From Cellulomonas persica (GTDB lineage: Bacteria > Actinomycetota > Actinomycetes > Actinomycetales > Cellulomonadaceae): a stretch of DNA of 64,000 bases. Position numbers and translations under genes: made by a program. Under the pieces are notes generated by a model. That model saw only the letters and a list, made by a program, of their open reading frames with translations. It was not told the DNA's origin and did not search any database. This document shows, in pieces, positions 35,701-45,836 of this stretch (positions are counted from its first letter, which is position 1; each line of letters begins with the position of its first letter). The stretch spans positions 62,001 to 126,000 of the forward strand of contig NZ_BJUA01000009.1 of assembly GCF_007989825.1 (NCBI RefSeq). Reading direction: 5' to 3'.

Positions 35701-38700
35701 TCAGCGCGGCGCCGCAAGACCCAGGAGCGGGAGCGACAGGGCGAGGATCGCCCGGCTGACCTCGGACGCCGGCCGCGGGCGCAGCTCGTCGGCGCGGGCC
35801 CGCCCGCGAGCCCCCGCGAGCTCGCTCGCGAGCGACCGGCCGTGCCCGACCAGCAGCGCGATGCTCGACACGCTCGCGCCCATCCGGGTGCCGAGCGCCC
35901 ACAGCTCGATCGCGGTCTCGTCGTCGTCGCCGCGCCACGCGAGCAGCTCGGCGCACCCGAGCGCGAACGCACCCACGACGGGCATGTCGCCCAGGTCGAG
36001 CAGGTCGGCGGCCGCGGCGGTCAGCGCGGCGACGACACCGGCGTCGACCCTCGCGCGGCGGCCGGCGTCGGTGTCGTCGAGCGCCGCCTGCAGCAGCACG
36101 ACGACCGCCGACGTGCGCAGGACGATGCGCGCCTGCGGCGCGGACGACTCGTCGTCGGTGACCATCCGCACGGCGCGCATCGCGTGGTCCACCGCGGTCC
36201 CGCGGTCCGCGTCGCCCAGCGCGACCATCGCGAGCCCGAGGTAGGCCTGCGCGCGGTCCATGGGCTCCGCACGAGACGAGGAGACGACGTCGTGCAGGGC
36301 CGCGAGCCCGTCGTGATCACCCTCGGCGGCGCGCTGCACATCGAGCAGGACCCGCAGGCTGCGCGCGTCCTGCACGGCGCCGACGAGCTCGAGATGGTGC
36401 ACGCTGCGCTCGAGCCACATGACGGCGTCGTCGCCACCACCGTGGGCGGCCGACCACTGCGCGACGCCCTGGGCCGCCATGCCCATGCCCCAGTGGTCCC
36501 CGAGGTGCTCGAACAGCGCGAACGCCTCATGCGCGTCCTGCACGGACCCGGCCGGCTCGCCGCTGTTCTCCCGCACCGCTGCGCGCAGGAACAGCCCGAG
36601 CGCGCGCGTGTGCTCGTCGTCGTGCCCGGCGAGCACCTCGGCGGAGCGCTCGAGGGCCTCGAGGTCGTTCGACGCGAGCGTGGGCACGGCCTGGGCGAGC
36701 GCGGCGGCGCCCGGGCTGATCTCGTCGGCCTGCTCACGCATCAGCCGGCGCAGCACCCGCCCGGCGAGCGAGGGCAGGCGCAAGGTCGAGGTGATGCCAC
36801 CGTTGACCGCGGTCTGCAGCATGACGGACGTGGCGAGGTCGCCGTGCGGGAGCGGCCGCCCGGACGCCGCGCCGACGAACAGCGCGGAGCGCCGGCGGGC
36901 GGCGGGGTCGTCCACGTGCACGAGCCGCGACGCCCACGTCACGACCTCCACGTGCATGCCCCGGACCGTCCACCACTGGAACAGCGCGGCCGCGACCTGC
37001 ACGGCGGAGGGCTCCTCGTCGTGCTCGAGCGCCCAGCGCAGCGCCGCGACCAGCGACTCCTGCTCGTCGGAGCACCGCGCGAGGGCCGCGAGCTGCCCCG
37101 GCCCGAACATGCGGTCCGCGAGGTCGACGGCTTCGCGCGTGGCCCACGCGACGAGCCCGGCCATGGCGTCGTCGCGGTGCCCCGAGGCCTCGAGCCGGGC
37201 GTCGCCGTACTCCCGGACGGTCTCGAGCATGCGGTACCGCGCGGGGCCGGAGCCGGTGTCGTCGAGCACGAGCAGGGACTGGTCGACGAGGTCCGCGAGC
37301 CCGCGGCGCGCGTCCGGCACCCCGGCGATGCTCGCGGCGAGCGCGGCGGTGAACGAGCCCGGCACCACGGCGAGCCGTTCGAGCAGCGCGCGTTCGTCGT
37401 CGGGCAGCAGGTCGCGGCTCCAGTCGACGAGCGCCCACAGGCTCGCGTGCCGCTCGGGCAGGCCGCGCAGCGCGTCGTCGAGGAGCGTGAACCGGTCGGT
37501 GAGGCCGTCGAGCAGGTCCTGCACGGGCATCGAGCGCAGCCGCGCCGCGGCGAGCTCGAGCGCGAGCGGCAGGTTGTCGAGGCGGTGGCACAGCGCGAGC
37601 GCCTGCTCGTCGTCCCACACCATCCCGGGCCGCGCGGCCTGGGCGCGCGCCCGCAGGAGCGCGAGGGCGTCGTCGTCGGGCAGCGCGAGCAGGCGGTGCA
37701 CGCGTTCGCCGACGAGGCCCAGCGGCGCGCGTGAGGTCGCCAGGACCGTGACGTCGGGCGGGACCACCTCGAGCAGGTCCGCGACGACGCTCGCGGCCTC
37801 GGCGAGCACGTGCTCGCAGTTGTCGAGCACGACGAGCCCGCTCAGGTTCTGCGCCGCGGCGCGCAGGCGGTCGCGCCGCGGCAGGACGCGTCGCTCGGCG
37901 TTGACCTCGGGGAGCGTGGGGACGGTCTCGGAACCACCGAGCTCACCGAGCACGGCGGGCAGCACGTCGTCGGCGGACCGCAGTCCCGCGAGCTCGACGA
38001 CGCGCACCTGCTGCCCGGCCTGCGCCACGCCGCGGGCGACCTCGGCCGCGAGCCTGGTCTTGCCCGCGCCTCCCGTCGCGACGACGGTCACGACCGGCGC
38101 CTCCTGGAGCGCGGCGGTCACGGCCGCGACGTCCGCGTCGCGTCCGACGAGCGGCGTGGGCGGGCGACGCCACGCGGAGGGCAGGTGGGCGAGGGGCGAC
38201 GAGGCCGGGCGAGCAGGCGTGTGCCCGGCGGCCAGGGGCGTCGCGGTGGGTGACGACGAGGTCGCGGGCGCGCTCGTCGGGCCGAGCTCGCCGCGCAGCA
38301 GGGCGACGTGCGCGTGCGCGACGACGGGCGACGGGTCCGTGCCGTACCGCTCGGCGAGGTCGCGCCGCAGCGACTCGACCACCTCGAGCGCCTCGGCGTC
38401 GCGGCCCTGTGCCGCCAGGACGCGCACGAGGAGGGCGACCGACGGCTCGTCGGGCGGCGTGCGGGTCGCGAGCTGCCGCAGGTCGGACTCGTCGTACGGG
38501 CCGCCGGCGCGCAGCGCGACGCGCGCGGCGACGTCGGCGGTCTCGGCGAGCAGACGCACGGCGGCGACGTCGTCGGGGGCGGCGGGCAGGAGCGCGCGGG
38601 CGCGGCGCGCGTGCTCGGCCGCAGCGGCCAGGTCGTCGGCGTCGAGCGCTGCGCGTGCCGCACCGACGAGCGCGCGCGCCTCGTCGGCGTCCACCGTCAG

Positions 38701-38955
38701 GTCGTCGGAGGGCAGCCGGTACCCGCCCGGGAGCGTCTCGACACGCAGGCCGAGCCGGCGCACGCGGGAGACGAGCGCCTGCACGGCACCCTGCTCGTCG
38801 TCGGGCGGGGCGCCGTCCCAGACGGCCTCGACGAGCGCGCCCACCGAGACGGCGCGCCCGCGCGCGGCGACGAGCTCACGCACCACGGCGGACAGGCGTT
38901 CGCCGCGAACGGGCCGACCGTCCAGCGCGAGCGGTCCGAGGGTGGTGACGTGCAC
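35701..38955 (-). CDS. AfsR/SARP-like regulator: winged helix, BTAD, NB-ARC ATPase
   Basis: This is a 1084-residue regulator. Residues 1-85 are an OmpR-type winged helix (VTTLGPLALDGRPVRGERLS, VSVGALVEAVWDG). Residues 90-240 are a bacterial transcriptional activation domain of TPR-like helices. A STAND/NB-ARC ATPase follows, with Walker A VVATGGAGKTRLAAEVARG and LSGLVVLDNCEHV, and a helical sensor region fills the C-terminal half. Proteins like this switch on when a ligand or partner lets them oligomerise with ATP; AfsR controls antibiotic production in Streptomyces. GTG 38953-38955 is chosen because the winged helix starts immediately. It is divergent from the NmrA-like gene, its nearest candidate target. 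Confidence 0.9.
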   Translation of the reverse strand: MHVTTLGPLALDGRPVRGERLSAVVRELVAARGRAVSVGALVEAVWDGAPPDDEQGAVQALVSRVRRLGLRVETLPGGYRLPSDDLTVDADEARALVGAARAALDADDLAAAAEHARRARALLPAAPDDVAAVRLLAETADVAARVALRAGGPYDESDLRQLATRTPPDEPSVALLVRVLAAQGRDAEALEVVESLRRDLAERYGTDPSPVVAHAHVALLRGELGPTSAPATSSSPTATPLAAGHTPARPASSPLAHLPSAWRRPPTPLVGRDADVAAVTAALQEAPVVTVVATGGAGKTRLAAEVARGVAQAGQQVRVVELAGLRSADDVLPAVLGELGGSETVPTLPEVNAERRVLPRRDRLRAAAQNLSGLVVLDNCEHVLAEAASVVADLLEVVPPDVTVLATSRAPLGLVGERVHRLLALPDDDALALLRARAQAARPGMVWDDEQALALCHRLDNLPLALELAAARLRSMPVQDLLDGLTDRFTLLDDALRGLPERHASLWALVDWSRDLLPDDERALLERLAVVPGSFTAALAASIAGVPDARRGLADLVDQSLLVLDDTGSGPARYRMLETVREYGDARLEASGHRDDAMAGLVAWATREAVDLADRMFGPGQLAALARCSDEQESLVAALRWALEHDEEPSAVQVAAALFQWWTVRGMHVEVVTWASRLVHVDDPAARRRSALFVGAASGRPLPHGDLATSVMLQTAVNGGITSTLRLPSLAGRVLRRLMREQADEISPGAAALAQAVPTLASNDLEALERSAEVLAGHDDEHTRALGLFLRAAVRENSGEPAGSVQDAHEAFALFEHLGDHWGMGMAAQGVAQWSAAHGGGDDAVMWLERSVHHLELVGAVQDARSLRVLLDVQRAAEGDHDGLAALHDVVSSSRAEPMDRAQAYLGLAMVALGDADRGTAVDHAMRAVRMVTDDESSAPQARIVLRTSAVVVLLQAALDDTDAGRRARVDAGVVAALTAAAADLLDLGDMPVVGAFALGCAELLAWRGDDDETAIELWALGTRMGASVSSIALLVGHGRSLASELAGARGRARADELRPRPASEVSRAILALSLPLLGLAAPR

Positions 38956-39079
38956 GCACCCAGCATCCCTCACGCGTCTGTCACGGCGGGAACGGTGCGG
39001 CGGGAAAGGTTCGCAGGGCTGTGGCGTTGACGCTGACGAGCGACCCGGGCCGCGGGTCGCCAGCGCGAGGAGGATCCGC

Positions 39080-39950
39080 ATGTCTGTCGTCGTCACCGGG
39101 GCCACCGGCCACCTGGGCCGGCTCGTCGTCGAAGGTCTGCTCGAGGCGGGTGTCGCGCCCGACGAGGTCGTGGCGGGCGGGCGGCGCACCGAACGTCTCG
39201 CGGACCTGGCCGGACGCGGCGTGCGGGCCGGTCGTCGACTACGACCGGCCCGAGACGCTGGCCGAGGCGTTCGCGGGAGCGCACACGCTCGTGCTCGTCT
39301 CGGGGTCGGACGTCGGCCGGCGGATCGCGCAGCACGGCGCGGCGATCGACGCGGCCAAGGCCGCGGGGGTGCGCCGCGTGGTCTACACGAGCGCGCCGCA
39401 CGCGGACACCTCGTCGCTCGTCGTCTCGCCCGACCACAAGGCGACCGAGGAGCTGCTCGCGGCCTCGGGCCTGGCGGTGACCGTCCTGCGCGACAACTGG
39501 TACACCGAGAACTACCTCCCGGCGCTGCAGCAGGCGGCGGCGACGGGCGAGATCGTCTCGTCGACCGGGGACGGGCGCGTGGCGTCGGCGAGCCGCGCGG
39601 ACTACGCGGCGGGTGTCGTCGCGGTGGTGACGGGTGAGGGGCACGAGGGCCGGACGTACGAGGTCTCGGGCGATCACGCGTGGACGCACGACGAGCTCGC
39701 GCAGGCGGCGGCGCAGGTGCTGGGTCGCCCGGTCGTGCACCGGCGCGTGACGGCCGACGAGCAGCGCGCGGGCCTGCTGGCGGCCGGGCTCGACGAGGGG
39801 ACCGTGGGCTTCCTCGTGGCGCTCGACCAGAACACCGCCGCGGGCGAGCTCGCGGACGCGACCGACACGCTGCGCACCCTCATCGGGCGCCCGACGACGC
39901 CGCTGGTCGACGGCCTGCGCGCGGCGTGGACGGCGGCTCGGTCCGCCTGA
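39080..39950 (+). pseudogene. NmrA-like NAD(P)-binding reductase gene with single-base frameshift
   Basis: ATG 39080 (after GAGGAGGA) encodes MSVVVTGATGHLGRLVVEGL with the Rossmann GxxGxxG, up to AGRGVRA. The family sequence then continues one base later in another frame as VVDYDRPETLAEAFAGAHTL, VVYTSAPHADTSS, VLRDNWYTENYLPALQQAAA and on to the stop at 39950. The shift lies at about 39228-39231 (GGGCCGGTC). Both parts are well conserved with QOR2/NmrA-type quinone reductases, so this is either a recent mutation, a +1 frameshift site or a sequencing error. It is divergent from the AfsR-like gene. Confidence 0.8.
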
Positions 39951-40269
39951 CCGGTCACCCCGTGTCCGCTCCGTGGACGCGCGTCGGCGTGTCGCGGATC
40001 GCCTCTCGGCGTGTCTTCGCAGGTGCCCGGGGCGGTCCGCGGCCGGGGTGGTGCGGGGTGAGCGGACATATCGGGAGGGACCCGGGCGTTCCGCCTGTGG
40101 ACGGCGCTGGGGACGAACGGGGCCTCGATGTGGACGGCCTGTGGGCCGCCTGTGGGCCGAACCACACCGATGTCGTTCCTGCCCCACGAACATGCAGGCC
40201 AGGAGCCGTGTCAGTGCCCGTGGGTACTGTGGACGAGTCATGCACGGGGTGAAAAACGACACGGATGTA
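39951..40269. other. Non-coding stretch upstream of the nrd promoter
   Basis: No coding frame with recognisable sequence is present. TGTGGAC occurs at 40096-40102, 40129-40135 and 40228-40234, seven of nine bases of an actinobacterial DnaA box (TGTGGACAA on this strand). TGTGGGC occurs twice between them. No other structure was recognised. Confidence 0.5.
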
Positions 40270-40285
40270 ACACAACACCTAGTGG
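40270..40285 (+). promoter_or_regulatory. NrdR box 1
   Basis: ACACAACACCTAGTGG resembles the NrdR consensus ACACWATATWTWGTGT. With box 2, 32 bases downstream (three helical turns), it forms the usual tandem NrdR operator in front of ribonucleotide reductase genes. Confidence 0.75.
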
Positions 40286-40301
40286 TTGGTTGCAGTGTCA
40301 G

Positions 40302-40317
40302 GCACTAGGTGTAGTGT
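40302..40317 (+). promoter_or_regulatory. NrdR box 2 overlapping the nrd promoter
   Basis: GCACTAGGTGTAGTGT is the second NrdR-like palindrome. Its last six bases TAGTGT (40312-40317) fit a -10 box, with TTGCAG (40290-40295) as -35 at a 16-base spacing, so bound NrdR would block the promoter. Confidence 0.72.
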
Positions 40318-40350
40318 CTTCATCACGCGATCGACCGGGGAGTCGAGCGG

Positions 40351-40383
40351 CCGGCGGAGGCCCTGAGAAGGGCCCGGCGGAGG
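40351..40383 (+). other. Structured nrd leader segment
   Basis: The roughly 150-base leader before nrdH holds the direct repeat CCGGCGGAGG (40351-40360 and 40374-40383) flanking a small hairpin GGCCC (40359-40363) / GGGCC (40370-40374). I could not assign it to a known riboswitch; no cobalamin-box element was found. Confidence 0.4.
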
Positions 40384-40472
40384 CTCGGTCGGGATGGTCC
40401 CCGAGGGTCCGGTAGAGGCGTCACCAGCACCAGTTCCACTGAGTTATCTCTGAGTCTCCGGGGAGAGGCACC

Positions 40473-40721
40473 ATGACGATCACGGTCTACAGCAAGCCGG
40501 CCTGCGTGCAGTGCAACGCGACCTACCGTGCTCTCGACAAGCTCGGTGCCGAGTACACGGTCGTGGACATCAGCGAGGACGCGGATGCTCGTGACTACGT
40601 GATGTCGCTCGGCCACCTGCAGGCTCCCGTGGTCATCGTGGACGGCGATCACTGGTCGGGCTACCGCCCCGACCGCATCAAGGCGCTCGAGCAGCGCCTG
40701 CAGGCCGTCACCGTCGCCTGA
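40473..40721 (+). CDS. nrdH: NrdH redoxin
   Basis: This is an 82-residue glutaredoxin-like electron donor for class Ib ribonucleotide reductase. [12 protein letters not shown] carries the CVQC redox pair (C11, C14), and [20 protein letters not shown] is the family C-terminal signature. It is reduced by thioredoxin reductase and not glutathione. ATG 40473 follows GGGGAGAGG. It is the first gene of nrdHIEF, behind two NrdR boxes. Confidence 0.96.
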   Translation: MTITVYSKPACVQCNATYRALDKLGAEYTVVDISEDADARDYVMSLGHLQAPVVIVDGDHWSGYRPDRIKALEQRLQAVTVA

Positions 40722-40798
40722 ACAGCCGCCTCCCGGCGGCCACACCGGCCCTCACGGGCCGGCCGGAAGCCAGCGTCCGACCCGCGCAGGAGGCCGTG

Positions 40799-41215
40799 AT
40801 GAGCTCGCTCGTCTACTTCTCCTCGGCGTCGAACAACACCCACCGCTTCGTCGAGAAGCTGGGCCTTGCCGCCCAGCGGATCCCCCTGCGCCCGACCGAG
40901 CCGTTCCTGCACGTCACCGAGCCGTACGTGCTCGTCGTGCCGACGTACGGGGGCGGGAACGAGGGCGGTGCGGTACCGCGGCAGGTCGTGAAGTTCCTCA
41001 ACGACGCGACCAACCGCAGCCTGCTGCGCGGCGTCATCGCCGCGGGCAACACGAACTTCGGCGAGGCGTACTGCATCGCGGGGGACATCATCGCGGCCAA
41101 GTGCCACGTCCCCTACCTGTACGGCTTCGAGCTCATGGGAACGAACGAGGACGTGCACCGCGTCCGCGAGGGATTGGAACGGTTTTGGCAGCGACAGTCA
41201 CTGATTTCCGCGTAG
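40799..41215 (+). CDS. nrdI: Flavodoxin-like NrdI
   Basis: This is a 138-residue flavoprotein that supplies oxidant for assembling the dimanganese-tyrosyl cofactor of Nrd[19 protein letters not shown] binds the FMN phosphate. [20 protein letters not shown] and [20 protein letters not shown] are the NrdI loops. AGGAGG lies five bases before ATG 40799, which is chosen over GTG one codon upstream. The 3' end overlaps the nrdE start region. Confidence 0.96.
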   Translation: MSSLVYFSSASNNTHRFVEKLGLAAQRIPLRPTEPFLHVTEPYVLVVPTYGGGNEGGAVPRQVVKFLNDATNRSLLRGVIAAGNTNFGEAYCIAGDIIAAKCHVPYLYGFELMGTNEDVHRVREGLERFWQRQSLISA

Positions 41216-43332
41216 ACACGTCAGGGCTGGACTACCACGCCCTCAACGCGATGCTGAACCTGTACAGCGCCGACGGGAAGATCCAGTTCGACAAGGACCG
41301 CGAGGCCGCGCGCGCGTACTTCCTGCAGCACGTCAACCAGAACACGGTCTTCTTCCACGACCTCGAGGAGAAGCTCGAGTACCTGGTCGAGAACAAGTAC
41401 TACGACCCGGCCGTGCTCGCGCAGTACGACCGCGCGTTCGTCAAGACGCTGTTCCAGTACGCGTACTCGAAGAAGTTCCGCTTCCAGACGTTCCTCGGCG
41501 CGTTCAAGTACTACACGTCGTACACGCTCAAGACGTTCGACGGGAAGCGCTACCTGGAGCGCTTCGAGGACCGCGTGTGCATGGTCGCGCTCGCGCTGGC
41601 CGAGGGGGACGAGGACTTCGCGACCTCGCTGGTCGACGAGATCATCTCCGGCCGGTTCCAGCCTGCGACCCCCACGTTCCTCAACCTCGGCAAGGCGCAG
41701 CGCGGCGAGCCCGTCTCCTGCTTCCTGCTGCGCATCGAGGACAACATGGAGTCCATCGCGCGCGGCATCAACTCGGCGCTGCAGCTCTCCAAGCGCGGCG
41801 GCGGCGTGGCCCTGCTGCTGTCGAACATCCGCGAGCACGGTGCGCCCATCAAGCACATCGAGAACCAGAGCTCGGGCGTCATCCCCGTGATGAAGCTGCT
41901 CGAGGACTCGTTCTCGTACGCCAACCAGCTCGGTGCGCGCCAGGGCGCCGGTGCGGTGTACCTGCACGCGCACCACCCGGACATCTACCGGTTCCTCGAC
42001 ACCAAGCGCGAGAACGCCGACGAGAAGATCCGCATCAAGACGCTGTCCCTCGGCGTCGTGATCCCGGACATCACGTTCGAGCTCGCCAAGAAGAACGAGC
42101 CGATGTACCTGTTCTCGCCGTACGACGTCGAGCGCGTGTACGGCAAGCCGTTCGCGGACATCGACGTCACCGAGAAGTACTACGAGATGGTCGACAACGC
42201 GTCGATCCGCAAGACCAAGATCAGCGCGCGGGAGTTCTTCCAGACGCTCGCGGAGATCCAGTTCGAGTCGGGCTACCCGTACATCATGTTCGAGGACACG
42301 GTGAACCGGGCCAACCCGATCGAGGGCAAGGTCACGCACTCGAACCTGTGCTCGGAGATCCTGCAGGTCTCCACGCCGTCGACGTTCAACGAGGACCTCT
42401 CGTACGACCACGTCGGCCGCGACATCTCCTGCAACCTCGGTTCGATGAACATCGCGCTGTCGATGGACTCGCCGGACCTCGGCAAGACCGTCGAGACCGC
42501 GATCCGCGCGCTGACGGCCGTGTCCGACCAGACCGACATCGAGTCGGTCCCGTCGGTCAAGCGCGCCAACCGCGGCGGCCACGCGATCGGCCTGGGCCAG
42601 ATGAACCTGCACGGGTACCTGGCGCGCGAGCGGATCTTCTACGGGTCGGACGAGGGCCTCGACTTCACGAACATCTACTTCTACACGGTCGCGTACCACG
42701 CGATCCGTGCGTCGAACCTGCTCGCGCAGGAGCGGGGTTCGTCGTTCTACGGCTTCGAGAAGTCGAAGTACGCGACCGGCGAGTACTTCACCAAGTACAT
42801 CGAGAAGGAGTGGGCGCCCCGCACGCAGCGCGTGGCTCAGCTCTTCGCCGACGCCGGCGTGCACATCCCCACGCAGGACGACTGGCGTGAGCTCGCCGCG
42901 CTCGTCCAGGAGCACGGCCTGTACAACCAGAACCTGCAGGCGGTCCCGCCGACCGGCTCGATCTCGTACATCAACCACTCGACGAGCTCGATCCACCCGA
43001 TCGCGTCGAAGATCGAGATCCGCAAGGAAGGCAAGATCGGCCGCGTGTACTACCCGGCGCCGTTCATGACGAACGACAACCTGGAGTACTACCAGGACGC
43101 GTACGAGATCGGCTACGAGAAGATCATCGACACCTACGCCGAGGCCACGCAGCACGTGGACCAGGGCCTGTCGCTGACGCTGTTCTTCAAGGACACCGCG
43201 ACCACGCGTGACCTGAACAAGGCGCAGATCTACGCCTGGCGCAAGGGCATCAAGACGATCTACTACATCCGCCTCCGCCAGCTCGCTCTGGAGGGGACGG
43301 AAGTGGAGGGTTGCGTCAGCTGCATGCTGTGA
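41185..43332 (+). CDS. nrdE: Class Ib ribonucleotide reductase large subunit
   Basis: NrdE reduces ribonucleoside diphosphates. About 715 residues from the proposed start. [20 protein letters not shown] holds the first active cysteine region, [12 protein letters not shown] and [10 protein letters not shown] the catalytic asparagine and cysteines, and [20 protein letters not shown] the substrate loop. The C terminus [10 protein letters not shown] is the CxxC swinging tail reduced by NrdH. The start is uncertain: the family sequence begins near [20 protein letters not shown], and the nearest in-frame start is TTG 41185. That overlaps nrdI by about 31 bases, with only a weak GAGGGA upstream. Confidence 0.94.
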   Translation: MAATVTDFRVDTSGLDYHALNAMLNLYSADGKIQFDKDREAARAYFLQHVNQNTVFFHDLEEKLEYLVENKYYDPAVLAQYDRAFVKTLFQYAYSKKFRFQTFLGAFKYYTSYTLKTFDGKRYLERFEDRVCMVALALAEGDEDFATSLVDEIISGRFQPATPTFLNLGKAQRGEPVSCFLLRIEDNMESIARGINSALQLSKRGGGVALLLSNIREHGAPIKHIENQSSGVIPVMKLLEDSFSYANQLGARQGAGAVYLHAHHPDIYRFLDTKRENADEKIRIKTLSLGVVIPDITFELAKKNEPMYLFSPYDVERVYGKPFADIDVTEKYYEMVDNASIRKTKISAREFFQTLAEIQFESGYPYIMFEDTVNRANPIEGKVTHSNLCSEILQVSTPSTFNEDLSYDHVGRDISCNLGSMNIALSMDSPDLGKTVETAIRALTAVSDQTDIESVPSVKRANRGGHAIGLGQMNLHGYLARERIFYGSDEGLDFTNIYFYTVAYHAIRASNLLAQERGSSFYGFEKSKYATGEYFTKYIEKEWAPRTQRVAQLFADAGVHIPTQDDWRELAALVQEHGLYNQNLQAVPPTGSISYINHSTSSIHPIASKIEIRKEGKIGRVYYPAPFMTNDNLEYYQDAYEIGYEKIIDTYAEATQHVDQGLSLTLFFKDTATTRDLNKAQIYAWRKGIKTIYYIRLRQLALEGTEVEGCVSCML

Positions 43333-43364
43333 CGCTCTGACCTGCGGTTATTGCCCAATCTTGA

Positions 43365-44363
<999 letters not shown>

Positions 44364-44387
44364 TCCCGGCACTCCCGCACCACACGA

Positions 44388-44428
44388 CGACGGCTCCCGC
44401 CGCCCACCCGGGCGGTCGGGAGCCGTCG
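44388..44428 (+). terminator. Terminator of the nrdHIEF operon
   Basis: CGACGGCTCCC (44388-44398) pairs with GGGAGCCGTCG (44418-44428). An inner stem CCGCC (44400-44404) / GGCGG (44411-44415) extends the hairpin. Confidence 0.85.
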
Positions 44429-44598
44429 CCGTTCCCGGGACCGGGGCGCCTCGCCGGCAGACGCGGCACGCTCCGTCGGCCCGTCGTGAGCCGGTACCGC
44501 CGAGCGGTTGGACCCTCCGGGCGCGTCCCCTTGTAGCGGCGGGGCCGCGCTGTGGCTACCGTCGAGATGACCAGGTGCCCAGCGAGGGGGTCGGGACC

Positions 44599-45798
44599 GT
44601 GCGTGCTGTCACTCGGGTGTGTGCGGGCGTGGTGCTGGCGGTCGGGCTCGTCGGTGGGGCTTCGGCGGGCGCACCCGCGGCGTGGGCGTCGCCGGTCGTG
44701 GACCTCGGCGACGACGACCAGATCGCGCTCACGCGAGAGGACGACTCGTACACCGGGACGCTGACGGTCACGAATCCCGAGAGCTCGGCGATCGAGGTCC
44801 TCTTCACGGTGAAGGGCTGCACCGCCGACGCCGAGCCGGGCAAGGTCGGTCCGGGCCGGCAGGAGTCGATCGACCTCAGCGTGAGCGGGTGCGAGCTCGC
44901 CGCGACCACGACGGGGACGCTGCAGGTGGGCGAGGAGAAGATCCCCGTCTCGTTCGACGTCACGGAACCGGCGGACCTGTCGGTCCGGGTCGTGGTGTGG
45001 CCGTTCGTCGTGGCCGCGGCCCTCGCGGCCCTCGCGCTGCTCGTCGTCGGTGGCCGGTTCGACGACGCCCATCGCGACGAGACGGGCGGACCTACCCTCA
45101 GGTCCCCGGTGGCGGGGCTCAGCGCGTCGTGGTCGGCCGACTCGTGGGCGACCAACATCACGCTCGTCTCCACGGCCGTCGTCGCGCTGTTCGGGGTCGC
45201 CGAACCCCTCACCGCGCTGCTCGGGAGCGAACCCGAGCAGGCGGTCGCACACGTCCTGGTCGCGGGACTCGTGGCGTCCCTGCTCACCTTCGTCTCGGGC
45301 GCGGTCATGAAGGCGGTCAGCGCCGGCGACGACGTGACGGTCGGGGCAGCGATGCTCGGCGGGTGGCTGACGCTCACGGCCGCTGCGGGACTGCTCGGCA
45401 GCGTGACGGTCGCGCTCTGGGACACCGACGAGCTGCGGCTGCCCGTGGCCCTCACGTGCGCGGCCCTCGTGGCCGTCGCGATCTGGTACGTCATCTCGAC
45501 GCTCGGCGGAGCGCTCACCACGCTGACGCCGGCGCCGCCTGTTACGGCGGACGCGACGACCGCGCTCGCTGCCGTGACCGCCGTCCCGACGAACGGCGAC
45601 CCGGCTGTCTGGGCGCGGACGGTGGTCACCTACGCGGGCGCACTTGCGAAGGAGCTCGCCGCGCCGACCGTCGGGTCTCGGCTCCTCGCGAGTCAGACGG
45701 TGGCCGGCGGGACCGACGAGCCCGTTCCGCCTCCGCCCGTTCGCACGGCGCCCGCGTTCCTGTCGCGGGGTGTGCAGCGGCGCTCGGCGGTGCTGTAG
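44599..45798 (+). CDS. Exported/membrane protein of unknown function
   Basis: About 399 residues. It starts with a signal peptide (VRAVTRVCAGVVLAVGLVGG, cleavage near AWAS). A small beta-rich domain of about 100 residues contains two cysteines (VKGCTADAEP, VSGCELAATT). A membrane helix (VVVWPFVVAAALAALALLVV) and then four or five further hydrophobic segments follow before a Pro-rich tail. I do not recognise the family. GTG 44599 is preferred to GTG 44575 because a GAGGGGG lies about nine bases upstream and the signal peptide then starts at the N terminus. TACCGT near 44557 is a possible -10 box. Confidence 0.7.
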   Translation: MRAVTRVCAGVVLAVGLVGGASAGAPAAWASPVVDLGDDDQIALTREDDSYTGTLTVTNPESSAIEVLFTVKGCTADAEPGKVGPGRQESIDLSVSGCELAATTTGTLQVGEEKIPVSFDVTEPADLSVRVVVWPFVVAAALAALALLVVGGRFDDAHRDETGGPTLRSPVAGLSASWSADSWATNITLVSTAVVALFGVAEPLTALLGSEPEQAVAHVLVAGLVASLLTFVSGAVMKAVSAGDDVTVGAAMLGGWLTLTAAAGLLGSVTVALWDTDELRLPVALTCAALVAVAIWYVISTLGGALTTLTPAPPVTADATTALAAVTAVPTNGDPAVWARTVVTYAGALAKELAAPTVGSRLLASQTVAGGTDEPVPPPPVRTAPAFLSRGVQRRSAVL

Positions 45799-45836
45799 AG
45801 CCGCGACTCGCGGCCGCGCGGACTCCTCGGCGCGCG

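Noticed and set aside
40318-40472. Cobalamin riboswitch in the nrd leader
   Set aside because: The leader has small hairpins and repeats, but I could not find the conserved B12 box or a matching fold; class Ib operons are usually controlled by NrdR, whose boxes are present.
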